DNA from: an uncultured Collinsella sp.
GTDB taxonomy: Bacteria > Actinomycetota > Coriobacteriia > Coriobacteriales > Coriobacteriaceae
Direction: 5' to 3'
Length of the DNA stretch: 12,500 nucleotides
Assembly: GCA_902475375.1 (NCBI GenBank)
Contig: CABRZC010000062.1
Coordinates: 1-12,500 of the forward strand
Position numbers and translations under genes: made by a program. The notes under the pieces were generated by a model that was not told the origin of the DNA, did not search any database, and saw only the letters and a program-made list of their open reading frames with translations. Below, one piece after another: positions 6,786 to 12,500 of this stretch. Position 1 is the first letter of the stretch; each line of letters starts with the position of its first letter.

Positions 6786-9653
6786 CTACCTCTTTTCCGG
6801 CGTCTGAGAAAGCGCGACGCCATTACGGTCGATATGGTTCTTCTTGCGAACGATGGCCTTGCGGCACTCCTCAATCAACAAGATGACGGGCGGAAGCAGC
6901 ACCAAGAACACGTAGTCGTTCAGCAGCAACGGACTGGTGTGGAAGACGCCCTGGAACGGCGGGAACAACGTGATGAAAACAATGAGCGCGATCTCGAACA
7001 GAATACCCTTGTTGATCTGTTTATTCGAGAACAAGCCCGTGGCAAAAACCGAAGCAGTCTCCGTGCGGCAGTTCCAAACCTCGCCAATCTGCGTGAAGAC
7101 GATGGCGGCGAGCGCCATGGTCGTTGCGCGGACATAGACCGGATCGAGGTCAGCGCCCACGCCAAACATCGCGATGCCGGGATGCCAGCCATTCATGATC
7201 TGGCAGAACATGAACGCAGCGAAGGAAAAGAGCGCGCCAAGCATGCCGTACCACAGGAAGGCCTTGCGCATGACCTTGCCCGAAAGCAAGGGCTCATTCG
7301 GATCACGAGGGGGCCTGCTCATAACGTCGGCCTCGGGAGGCTCGGTACCCAAACCAAGGGCAGGCAGCATATCGGTGCCCAGGTCGATGGTGAGGATCTG
7401 CATCGTCGTAAGCGGCAGAGGCACCGCTCCGCCCGAGAGCAGGTAGATTGCAGAAGGAACAGCCTCGGGGACATTGGAGTTCAAGATATAGAGCATGAAC
7501 TTCCTGATGTTGGCGTAGACCGCACGGCCCTCTTCGATGGCATGGACGATCGAGGCGAAGTTGTCGTCGGTCAAGATCATGTCCGCGGCCTCCTTGGCCA
7601 CGTCCGTGCCGGTAATGCCCATGGCAACGCCGATGTCTGCCTTCTTAAGCGCAGGAGAGTCGTTCACACCGTCTCCGGTGACGGCCACGATCTCGCCCAT
7701 CTGCTGCAGGTTCTCGACGACGCGCAGCTTTTGCTCCGGCGCCATGCGAGCGAAGACAACCTCGCCCTTCAATGCCTCTTTGAGCTCCTCGTCTGAGGTC
7801 TTCTCGAGTTCAACGCCCGAGAAGACGCGCGGGTGCTCGCCCTGAACGATACCGATCTTACGGGCAATGGACACCGCGGTAAGACCGTAGTCGCCCGTGA
7901 TCATCACAACGCGGATACCAGCGCGACGGCACTCGGAAACAGCGGCCGCAACCTCGGGCCGCGGCGGGTCTTGCATGACAAGCAGTCCAACAAAGGTAAG
8001 GCCGCACTCGATGTTATCGGGAGTGTAATCGCTCATCGAGCGAGGAAGGGAATCGTCGTCGGCGCGCAGCGGACGATATGCCAAAGCGAGGACGCGCAGG
8101 CCATTTGCTGCATAGCCATCGTTTGCAGCCATGATGCGCTCACGCATTTCATCGCTCATGGGAGCGACCGCGCCGCGACAGCGCACGCTCTCTGAAAGAC
8201 GGACAACCTCGTTAGGAGCGCCTTTCACAAATGCGATACGAGAAGCGCCTTCAAACGGACGCTTGAGCTGATGGATGGTCGTCATGCGCTTGCGGCGGCT
8301 CTCAAAGGGAAGCTCCCTCACGCGCGGCATCTCGTGCTCAAGGTCCTCGAGCGCAAGCCCGGCCTTCTGAGCGCTCACAAGCAGGCATGCCTCGGTAGGA
8401 TCGCCCAAAACGGTATAACGGCCGCCCTCTTCCTCAGGAGCAACAAGGCGCGCATTGGAGCACAGAGCACCACCTGCCACCAGCAGACGAAGCTCGTTGT
8501 TGTCGGCAGCAAGCCATTTCTCGCCGTCAGCCTCGACGTCGCCCTCGGGAGCATAGCCAACGCCGGTAACCTCGTACTCGCGCTCGCATGTCCACAGATG
8601 GTTGACAGTCATCTCGTTTTGGGTGAGCGTGCCGGTCTTGTCGGTGCAGATAACACTCGTAGAGCCCAAGGCCTCGACAGAGCTGAGTTTCTTCACCAGG
8701 GCATTGCGCTTGCTCATGCGCTGAACCGCCATGGCGAGCGACAGCGTAACCGTGGGCAGCAGGCCCTCGGGAATAAAGGCAAAAACCATGCCCAAGGCGA
8801 AGATGAACGAAGACGCAAGGCCATTGCGCACAAAGAGCACGTCAAGCAGGAAAAACGCGATGCCCATGCACATGGCGAACAGCGTAACCTGCTTGGTCAA
8901 GCGATCGAGCTGGCGTTGCAGGGGGCTCTCGGAGTCCTCCATGTTCTGCGTCAGGCTCGCGATCTTGCCAAACTCCGTTGCCATGCCGATCTTCGTGACG
9001 ACAACACGGCCGTTACCCTCGGAAACAGAGGTTCCTGCGAACACGAGGTTGGGCGTTTCGGCAGCGGTAAGATCGGACTCGAGCACGGCATCGGCGGTCT
9101 TTCGCACCGGGTTGGACTCGCCGGTAAGCGTCGACTGGTCCACCTGCAAATCGGAAGCGCGAACAACGCGACCATCGGCAGAAATCTTGTCGCCTTCTGC
9201 TAGAACCATGATGTCGCCAGGCACGAGGTCCTCCGCAAGCACCTGAGACTGCTGGCCGTCTCGAATAACGTTGACATAAGACGGAAGCATCTTCTTGAGT
9301 GCCTCGGTGGCTTTATCGGCCTGATGCTCCTGCCAAAAACTAAAGCACCCATTGATCAGGTTGACCAACCACACGGCAACGCACAGCTCGGGCATGCCCG
9401 CCACCAAGGCAATAATGCCTGCAACCCACAACAAAATGGCCATGAGATGCGTGAAGTTGGAGAGAAATGCCAGGACCGGAGATTTCTTCTTGGCCGCCTG
9501 GATGAGGTTCTTGCCGTGCTTGGCCTGCAGCTCTGCCGCCTGGCCGCTCGTCAGTCCAGCAGCGCTGCTGCCCATAGCTGCAAGCGCAGCCGCGCCGGTA
9601 AGCGAGGAGAGTTGTGAAATCTTCTCCTCATACGATTCGGACGCAGTATCCAA
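6786..9653 (-). CDS. P-type ATPase of the Na+/K+-ATPase-like (P2C) kind
   Basis: A 955-aa pump with a cation-ATPase N-terminal domain, TGES at 177-180 (actuator), the phosphorylated Asp338 in CTDKTGTLT, KGAP at 477-480 (nucleotide pocket), MITGD at 584-588 and the hinge TGDGVNDSPALK at 659-670. The membrane segments resemble Na+/K+-ATPases more than SERCA-type Ca2+ pumps. Segment 4 has IPEGLLPTVTLSLA (294-307). Segment 5 reads YILNSNVPE (722-730), keeping the Tyr, Ser, Asn and Glu of the Na/K-pump sites. Segment 6 reads IDLGTDMLPA (756-765) with both aspartates. Segment 8 has Gln855 and Glu858 where the animal pump has Gln and Asp. No beta-subunit gene is visible. The substrate (Na+, K+, H+ or Ca2+) is not proven; many databases would label it a calcium-type ATPase. 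The chosen start is TTG, supported by its Shine-Dalgarno sequence. Confidence 0.92.
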   Translation of the reverse strand: MDTASESYEEKISQLSSLTGAAALAAMGSSAAGLTSGQAAELQAKHGKNLIQAAKKKSPVLAFLSNFTHLMAILLWVAGIIALVAGMPELCVAVWLVNLINGCFSFWQEHQADKATEALKKMLPSYVNVIRDGQQSQVLAEDLVPGDIMVLAEGDKISADGRVVRASDLQVDQSTLTGESNPVRKTADAVLESDLTAAETPNLVFAGTSVSEGNGRVVVTKIGMATEFGKIASLTQNMEDSESPLQRQLDRLTKQVTLFAMCMGIAFFLLDVLFVRNGLASSFIFALGMVFAFIPEGLLPTVTLSLAMAVQRMSKRNALVKKLSSVEALGSTSVICTDKTGTLTQNEMTVNHLWTCEREYEVTGVGYAPEGDVEADGEKWLAADNNELRLLVAGGALCSNARLVAPEEEGGRYTVLGDPTEACLLVSAQKAGLALEDLEHEMPRVRELPFESRRKRMTTIHQLKRPFEGASRIAFVKGAPNEVVRLSESVRCRGAVAPMSDEMRERIMAANDGYAANGLRVLALAYRPLRADDDSLPRSMSDYTPDNIECGLTFVGLLVMQDPPRPEVAAAVSECRRAGIRVVMITGDYGLTAVSIARKIGIVQGEHPRVFSGVELEKTSDEELKEALKGEVVFARMAPEQKLRVVENLQQMGEIVAVTGDGVNDSPALKKADIGVAMGITGTDVAKEAADMILTDDNFASIVHAIEEGRAVYANIRKFMLYILNSNVPEAVPSAIYLLSGGAVPLPLTTMQILTIDLGTDMLPALGLGTEPPEADVMSRPPRDPNEPLLSGKVMRKAFLWYGMLGALFSFAAFMFCQIMNGWHPGIAMFGVGADLDPVYVRATTMALAAIVFTQIGEVWNCRTETASVFATGLFSNKQINKGILFEIALIVFITLFPPFQGVFHTSPLLLNDYVFLVLLPPVILLIEECRKAIVRKKNHIDRNGVALSQTPEKR

Positions 9654-9657
9654 GGGT

Positions 9658-9665
9658 CCTCCTTT
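9658..9665 (-). promoter_or_regulatory. Ribosome binding site of the ATPase (TTG start)
   Basis: AAAGGAGG on the minus strand ends 4 nt before a TTG codon at 9651-9653. No ATG nearby in frame has a comparable site. The frame is open upstream to another TTG at 9755, but that one has no such signal. Confidence 0.7.
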
Positions 9666-9673
9666 CTTTGATT

Positions 9674-9698
9674 GCGCACGTGCCCGACGGGCATGCGC
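9674..9698 (-). other. Hairpin just upstream of the ATPase ribosome binding site
   Basis: TGCCCG and CGGGCA (9681-9692 region) form the core of an inverted repeat, and the flanking GCGCA/TGCGC extends it with a 2-nt bulge. A second small repeat, GGCGG/CCGCC, lies next to it (9702-9716). The structure sits 8 nt upstream of the Shine-Dalgarno sequence in a 203-bp leader and could affect translation. It does not match a riboswitch class I know. Confidence 0.35.
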
Positions 9699-9797
9699 GG
9701 TCGGCGGCAATTCCGCCAACGCAAACGAAGAATAGCCATCCTTGGGCCTCTCCAAAACAAGGCTGTCGCCCTTGCGCGATTCAACATGTTCCAGGCA

Positions 9798-9834
9798 TAA
9801 AAGTGCCGTTAAACTCGGATAAAGAAGGCTAAAA
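9798..9834 (-). promoter_or_regulatory. Array of four helically phased TAAA motifs, candidate regulator site
   Basis: Read on the plus strand, TAAA begins at 9798, 9810, 9820 and 9830 (steps of 12, 10 and 10 bp), usually after a G/C-rich triplet; on the minus strand these are TTTA motifs. Tandem AT-rich direct repeats at one helical turn are the usual target form of OmpR/KdpE-type regulators, and kdpE ends 23 bp away. The site lies in the leader upstream of the ATPase. Binding by KdpE is inference. I could not place a confident -10/-35 pair next to it. Confidence 0.4.
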
Positions 9835-9856
9835 GACCCCAGGTCAGTGACTGTTT

Positions 9857-10579
9857 TTAATCTTTAGTCGCAGTGGCGCGAATCATGCGATAGCCCACGC
9901 CCACATGAGTTTGGATATAGCGGGGATGCACCGGATCGGACTCGATTTTCTTACGAAGCGCGCCCATGAATACGCGCAGCGTCGCAAGGTCCGCCTGGTG
10001 CTCGGCGCCCCAAACCTCATTCAAGATGACGCTATGCGTAAGAACCCTGTCCACGTTATGGGACAGCAAGCACAAGAGCTTGTACTCGATGGACGTCAAA
10101 TGCAGTTCCTCGCCGGACAGGTATGCCACGCCCGCCGAGCAGTCGATACGAAGATCTCCGTTCTCGAAGATGGAGCTCTCACGCGCAGGGGCATTCGAAA
10201 GGTAGCTCGAACGGCGCAGGGTCGCGCGGATACGCGCTTGGAACTCGCCTATCGAAAACGGCTTAGTGAGATAGTCATCAGTCCCCGCGTCGAGCGCATC
10301 GATCTTATCGGCGTCTTCGTCTCGGGCGGACACCACAATGATCGGCATCTGGGACCATACGCGTATAGCGCGAACGACCTCGATGCCGTCGATATCGGGA
10401 AGCCCCAGGTCGAGCAAAACCACATCGGGCGCATTCGTGGCGGCAGAAGCGATGGCGCCTCGCCCCGTAGACTCGGCAAAAAGATCGAAACTTTGAGCTT
10501 CAAGCGTCGTGAGCACCAGGTTTCTAACCATAGCGTCATCCTCGACAACAAGGATCTTTGCATGGCTCTCAACCGACAT
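9857..10579 (-). CDS. kdpE: OmpR-family response regulator KdpE
   Basis: A 240-aa regulator with a receiver domain (residues 8-122) and a winged-helix DNA-binding domain (about 138-235). The acidic pocket Glu13/Asp14/Asp15, the phosphorylation site Asp57 in LLDLGLPD, Ser84 and Lys106 are all present. The stretch from LDLGLPD through DKIDALDAGTDDYLTKPF matches KdpE closely rather than generic OmpR-like proteins. KdpE normally activates the high-affinity K+ pump genes kdpFABC; none are in the window. The start ATG (10577-10579) overlaps the end of the broken sensor gene by 11 bp, a normal kdpDE arrangement, with GGAG 9 nt upstream. With its partner kinase destroyed here, it must be phosphorylated by another kinase or small phosphodonor, act unphosphorylated, or be decaying itself. 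A role in controlling the adjacent ATPase-trkA operon is inference. Confidence 0.93.
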   Translation of the reverse strand: MSVESHAKILVVEDDAMVRNLVLTTLEAQSFDLFAESTGRGAIASAATNAPDVVLLDLGLPDIDGIEVVRAIRVWSQMPIIVVSARDEDADKIDALDAGTDDYLTKPFSIGEFQARIRATLRRSSYLSNAPARESSIFENGDLRIDCSAGVAYLSGEELHLTSIEYKLLCLLSHNVDRVLTHSVILNEVWGAEHQADLATLRVFMGALRKKIESDPVHPRYIQTHVGVGYRMIRATATKD

Positions 10580-10888
10580 GATCTATATCTCCATTCTCCA
10601 TATGATGCAAGGGCAGCATAAACCAAAACGTGCATCCATACGGCTCGACTGCGTCGACGCCAATCTTCTCGCGCTCCTCAAGCGCCCTTGCGCGGGCAAG
10701 GGCAAACGACGCCTCTCCCGCAACGGCCTCGGCCTTGTTGCACTCCGCGGGAAGCGGAGCTACGCCCATAAGGCAGACACCCATGACGCCCGCGCATCGG
10801 CGCCAGAGCGCAAGGGCAGATACAAACCGGATGCCGATGGGAAAAACTTCATCCCAACGCCGACGCTCTCACCGTCCTCCATCCCATT
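10569..10888 (-). pseudogene. kdpD: Decayed KdpD sensor kinase remnant
   Basis: Two minus-strand frames carry adjacent pieces of KdpD. In the first frame (about 10800-10888) EDGESVGVG and SASGLYLPLRSG match the GAF-like domain just before the kinase core. At about 10790-10800 the match shifts by one frame and continues as GVMGVCLMGVAPLP and a helix ending ALARARALEERE. This is joined at once to EPYGCTFWFMLPL, the last strand of the HATPase domain. The histidine phosphoacceptor helix and the N, G1, F and G2 ATP boxes, roughly 200 residues, are missing, as are the Usp-like and membrane parts upstream (stop codon at 10889-10891). The stop codon still overlaps kdpE, so the C-terminal end is the original one. 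It cannot be an active kinase. Confidence 0.78.
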
Positions 10889-10907
10889 CTACGCTGAAAT
10901 TCCGGGG

Positions 10908-10920
10908 TGAACTTTCCGCC
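10908..10920. repeat. Short dispersed repeat, copy 1
   Basis: TGAACTTTCCGCC occurs here and again at 11322-11334. Both copies lie close to a GCTGAAAT element (10893 and 11383 regions). Two copies within 420 bp of non-coding DNA suggest a dispersed repeat family; I cannot tell whether more exist outside the window. Confidence 0.45.
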
Positions 10921-10947
10921 GAGGACACCCTGCGCCAACAGCAACGT

Positions 10948-10980
10948 AAAAAGGGCGCCCGCTCAAATGCGGACGCCCTT
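10948..10980 (-). terminator. Rho-independent terminator after the SIS remnant
   Basis: A 12-bp GC-rich stem with one mismatch (10951-10962 with 10969-10980) and a 6-nt loop. On the minus strand it is followed by a run of T residues (10948-10952, partly within the stem). It would stop transcripts coming from the sugar-metabolism genes before the kdpDE region. Confidence 0.75.
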
Positions 10981-11031
10981 GTGTAGGATCGAGATATCAA
11001 CCAGCCAAGATATCGGACCTTCGGCCAGCCC

Positions 11032-11145
11032 TCAGTAGTCGAACTGGTGGTAGTAGTGGCGGTACTTGAGGTTGTGCTTGGTGACCAGCTCGTAGTTGCG
11101 CGAGAGGCGGTCGGTGGTCAGCGCGGACAGGATCCAGGGGGACAC
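11032..11145 (-). pseudogene. C-terminal remnant of a second SIS-type sugar isomerase gene
   Basis: The last 37 codons before a TGA stop (11032-11034) read from VSPWIL to YYHQFDY. They match the C-terminus of the partial gene at the right edge at 29 of 37 positions by my hand alignment, and the DNA is also visibly similar. Upstream of about 11146 the similarity stops abruptly, and the same frame runs into unrelated, low-quality sequence with no ribosome binding site. The fragment is a truncated paralogue, either a partial duplication or what is left of a gene whose 5' part was deleted or displaced by the repeat-rich DNA at 11146-11423. Confidence 0.75.
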
Positions 11146-11169
11146 GAAACGGCCGAGAGGGCCGCCTCC

Positions 11170-11232
11170 GGGCGGGTTGCCTTGCTCTGAGAAGTTCGCG
11201 AAGCCCACTTCCCGGAGCAAGGCCACCCCGCC
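11170..11232. repeat. Long imperfect inverted repeat
   Basis: GGGCGGGTTGCCTTGCTC (11170-11187) pairs with GAGCAAGGCCACCCCGCC (11215-11232). GCCTTGCTC/GAGCAAGGC is perfect (9 bp) and the outer GC part pairs with small gaps. The 27-nt loop has its own GAAGT/ACTTC pair (11191-11195 with 11207-11211). An alternative pairing, CTCCGGG (11167-11173) with CCCGGAG (11211-11217), is also possible. There is no T run on either side, so this is not a simple terminator. Confidence 0.6.
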
Positions 11233-11321
11233 GGGCAAGGTCCCAGCGTGAGACCGTCCCGGATGCCTACCCGCACAGCGTGGCTACGAGTGGGATAGTC
11301 AGCCGAGCCGCAAGTCCGAGA

Positions 11322-11334
11322 TGAACTTTCCGCC
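11322..11334. repeat. Short dispersed repeat, copy 2
   Basis: The second exact copy of TGAACTTTCCGCC, in the same orientation as the copy at 10908-10920. Confidence 0.45.
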
Positions 11335-11339
11335 AGAAG

Positions 11340-11398
11340 CCTCGACCGGAAGGCGCATCTCATTTTCCCGGAGAGCACTAGGCTGAAATCCTCGACCG
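11340..11398. repeat. Paired CCTCGACCG elements, 50 bp apart
   Basis: CCTCGACCG occurs at 11340-11348 and 11390-11398, each followed by a similar purine-rich tail (gaagg, acagg). The same 9-mer appears inverted at 3247-3255 before hisD, which may be chance in GC-rich DNA. Confidence 0.3.
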
Positions 11399-11423
11399 AC
11401 AGGTAGCCCAACGCCCGCCCCGC

Positions 11424-12260
11424 TTAGGCGCCAATCGCGCGTCGATACTCCGCCATGACCTGAGCATCGGCTGCCGCCGGATTGGCAAAGTACTGTTCGT
11501 CATAGGTCTCTGCAGAAACTACGCCCTTGTAGCCACGCGCCACCAGTCTATCCAGGTCGGCGCGCATATCGCGACCGCCGTCACCCCAGGCAAGGTGCGT
11601 GGTACCGTCTGCCGCAACATCGACAAAATGTACGTGGGCAACATCGTCGCCGAGCACATCAAAATATCCGTCAATGGTATCCCCCGCCACCGCCATGGCA
11701 CCCATATCAAGACAGGCCTTGAGTGCAGGATGATCGACGGCTTCAAGCATGCGCTTCGTATCCTCGGCGGTATTCACAATCAGAGACTCAACCGTCTGCA
11801 AAGCCTCGAGCACCAAGCGAACGTCGCGCTTCCCCGCATGCTCGGCAATCGAACGCAGCATCGAGGCGCTGCGCCCCCATGCGTCCTCGACCGGCTCGTT
11901 CAAAAAAGCCCAGCCGCTCGATACCATAACCTGCCCGGCGCCTAGCTCCGCCGCGATATCAACGACGTTCTTAAAGTATGCGAGTGTGCGCGCTCGAGCT
12001 GTCTCTCCCCGCGCCGCGATGTTCCACGGCTTAGGGTTGTTTTGCTCGGGACAGAGCCCGATAACCTTAACGCCATATCGATCCGATAGTTCCCGTACGC
12101 ATTCGAGCGAATCGTAACCATGGTAGTCCACATATAGGTGCATCGCCCCGGTCCAAAGCTCGCAACACGTGTAGCCCGAGGCCGCTGCCGAGGAAAAGAA
12201 TTCCTCAAGGTCAAAATAGTGATGGCTGATATTCATGACGGCAAGCTGGGGATAGCTCAT
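11424..12260 (-). CDS. Sugar-phosphate epimerase/isomerase, FrlC-like TIM barrel
   Basis: A 278-aa protein of the xylose-isomerase-like (AP endonuclease 2) fold. The four metal ligands expected for the ketose 3-epimerase group are in place: Glu152 (LVLEAL), Asp185 (CLDMGAM), His211 (HVHFVD) and Glu251 (SAET). PEQNNPKPWN at 71-80, the WGR near 128-130 and the spacing of the later strands resemble FrlC, the fructoselysine/psicoselysine 3-epimerase. The exact substrate cannot be read from sequence. The start is ATG at 12260 with GGAGAG 5 nt upstream; the frame is open further up without such a site. It lies 73 bp downstream of a probable SIS-type isomerase/deglycase, a pairing that recalls the frl (Amadori product) pathway and supports a role in using a keto-sugar or its amine adduct. 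Regulation is not visible. Confidence 0.85.
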   Translation of the reverse strand: MSYPQLAVMNISHHYFDLEEFFSSAAASGYTCCELWTGAMHLYVDYHGYDSLECVRELSDRYGVKVIGLCPEQNNPKPWNIAARGETARARTLAYFKNVVDIAAELGAGQVMVSSGWAFLNEPVEDAWGRSASMLRSIAEHAGKRDVRLVLEALQTVESLIVNTAEDTKRMLEAVDHPALKACLDMGAMAVAGDTIDGYFDVLGDDVAHVHFVDVAADGTTHLAWGDGGRDMRADLDRLVARGYKGVVSAETYDEQYFANPAAADAQVMAEYRRAIGA

Positions 12261-12333
12261 AAGTACTCTCCAACCCAAACGAGGCCCCGTTCCATATAGG
12301 AGCGAGGCCCAATTACACAAACGTTATTTACTC

Positions 12334-12500
12334 TTAGTAATCGAACTGGTGATAGTAGCGGCGATAGTTGAGGTTGTGCTTGGTGACCGTCTCGTAGTAA
12401 GCGGCAAGGCGATCGGTGATCAGCGAGGAGAGAATCCACGGAGACACGATGACGCGGAACTCGTCGTCAAGGCCGGGGATCGCGAACTCGGCGGTGTCGA
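12334..12500 (-). CDS. C-terminal end of a probable SIS-type phosphosugar isomerase/deglycase (partial)
   Basis: The last 54 codons of a gene that enters from the right, ending at TAA (12334-12336). The stretch includes IPGLDDEFRVIVSPWIL, a TDRLAAYY helix, HNLNYRRYY and a terminal HQFDY. The 'PWIL...DRL...H.L..RRYY' layout resembles the C-terminal end of SIS-domain sugar isomerases/deglycases such as the FrlB group, and the FrlC-like neighbour agrees; the call rests on a short stretch and is tentative. Its 3' end is partly duplicated at 11032-11145. Both genes are on the minus strand and may form an operon with others beyond the window. Confidence 0.6.
   Translation of the reverse strand, partial: DTAEFAIPGLDDEFRVIVSPWILSSLITDRLAAYYETVTKHNLNYRRYYHQFDY

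Larger units (their letters stand above)
11146..11423. other. Repeat-rich non-coding stretch
   Basis: These 278 bp separate the epimerase gene from the SIS remnant. I find no credible gene: the small open frames have no family likeness or ribosome binding site. It holds a long imperfect inverted repeat (11170-11232), a copy of the 13-bp dispersed repeat and two CCTCGACCG elements 50 bp apart. No transposase fragment is recognisable. It could be a remnant of a small non-autonomous element or a structured RNA region. Confidence 0.5.

Noticed and set aside
6504..9203. Long plus-strand frames opposite trkA and the ATPase (6504-7796, 8271-9203)
   Set aside because: They are antisense shadows of conserved genes, with no recognisable domains.
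9654..9755. Upstream TTG start and 34-residue N-terminal extension of the ATPase
   Set aside because: No Shine-Dalgarno sequence there, an atypical basic extension, and a much better site just before the TTG at 9653.
9654..9856. Metal riboswitch (M-box or yybP-ykoY type) in the ATPase leader
   Set aside because: Both classes can precede cation transporters, but I could not find their conserved cores. A covariance-model scan would be decisive.
9832..9856. Terminator directly after kdpE
   Set aside because: Only a 4-bp stem with a tiny loop precedes the TTTT, too weak to call. Whether kdpE and the ATPase are co-transcribed stays open.
11035..11238. A complete 68-residue gene at the SIS remnant
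   Set aside because: Only the last 37 residues have a counterpart; the N-terminal half is translated repeat DNA without a ribosome binding site.
11118..11411. A 97-residue minus-strand open frame in the repeat-rich stretch
   Set aside because: It is Arg/Ser/Cys-rich, has no homology-like motif and overlaps the inverted repeat and the SIS remnant out of frame.

Overview
The window is GC-rich and every gene I can support lies on the minus strand, so transcription runs right to left. The long antisense reading frames are by-products of GC-biased codon use. The gene set (short-form HisG with HisZ, paired RCK proteins, KdpE) and the general sequence character suggest a gut actinobacterium of the Coriobacteriia, perhaps Collinsella. 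That placement is an impression from the sequence, not a database result.

Right edge to about 11.4 kb: a sugar-phosphate module. The C-terminal end of a probable SIS-fold phosphosugar isomerase/deglycase runs off the window. It is followed by a FrlC-like TIM-barrel epimerase with all four metal ligands. Downstream lies about 280 bp of non-coding DNA with inverted and dispersed short repeats, then a 37-codon remnant of a second copy of the same SIS C-terminus, then a terminator.

10.9 to 9.86 kb: a kdpDE-like locus in which the sensor kinase is wrecked (frameshift, and loss of the whole kinase core) while the response regulator KdpE is intact and still overlaps the sensor's stop codon.

9.85 to 5.39 kb: a cation-transport operon. 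It encodes a P-type ATPase whose ion-binding residues match Na+/K+-ATPases (P2C type) rather than ordinary bacterial Ca2+ pumps, followed within 2 and 10 bp by two stand-alone RCK/TrkA-type NAD-binding proteins and a clear terminator. The leader between kdpE and the pump carries four TAAA motifs spaced 12, 10 and 10 bp, a plausible regulator site. No TrkH/KtrB or KdpA channel subunit is present in the window.

5.39 to 5.1 kb: a spacer with a 35-codon remnant of a membrane protein C-terminus and the promoter region of the histidine operon.

5.05 to 0.01 kb: a histidine biosynthesis operon in the order hisZ-hisG (one fused gene), hisD, hisC, hisB. hisD/hisC/hisB are almost contiguous. A GC-rich hairpin separates hisZG from hisD, and a terminator-like hairpin follows hisB. 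The fusion puts the regulatory and catalytic subunits of the first enzyme of the pathway in one chain.

No tRNA, rRNA, CRISPR array or intact mobile element was seen.
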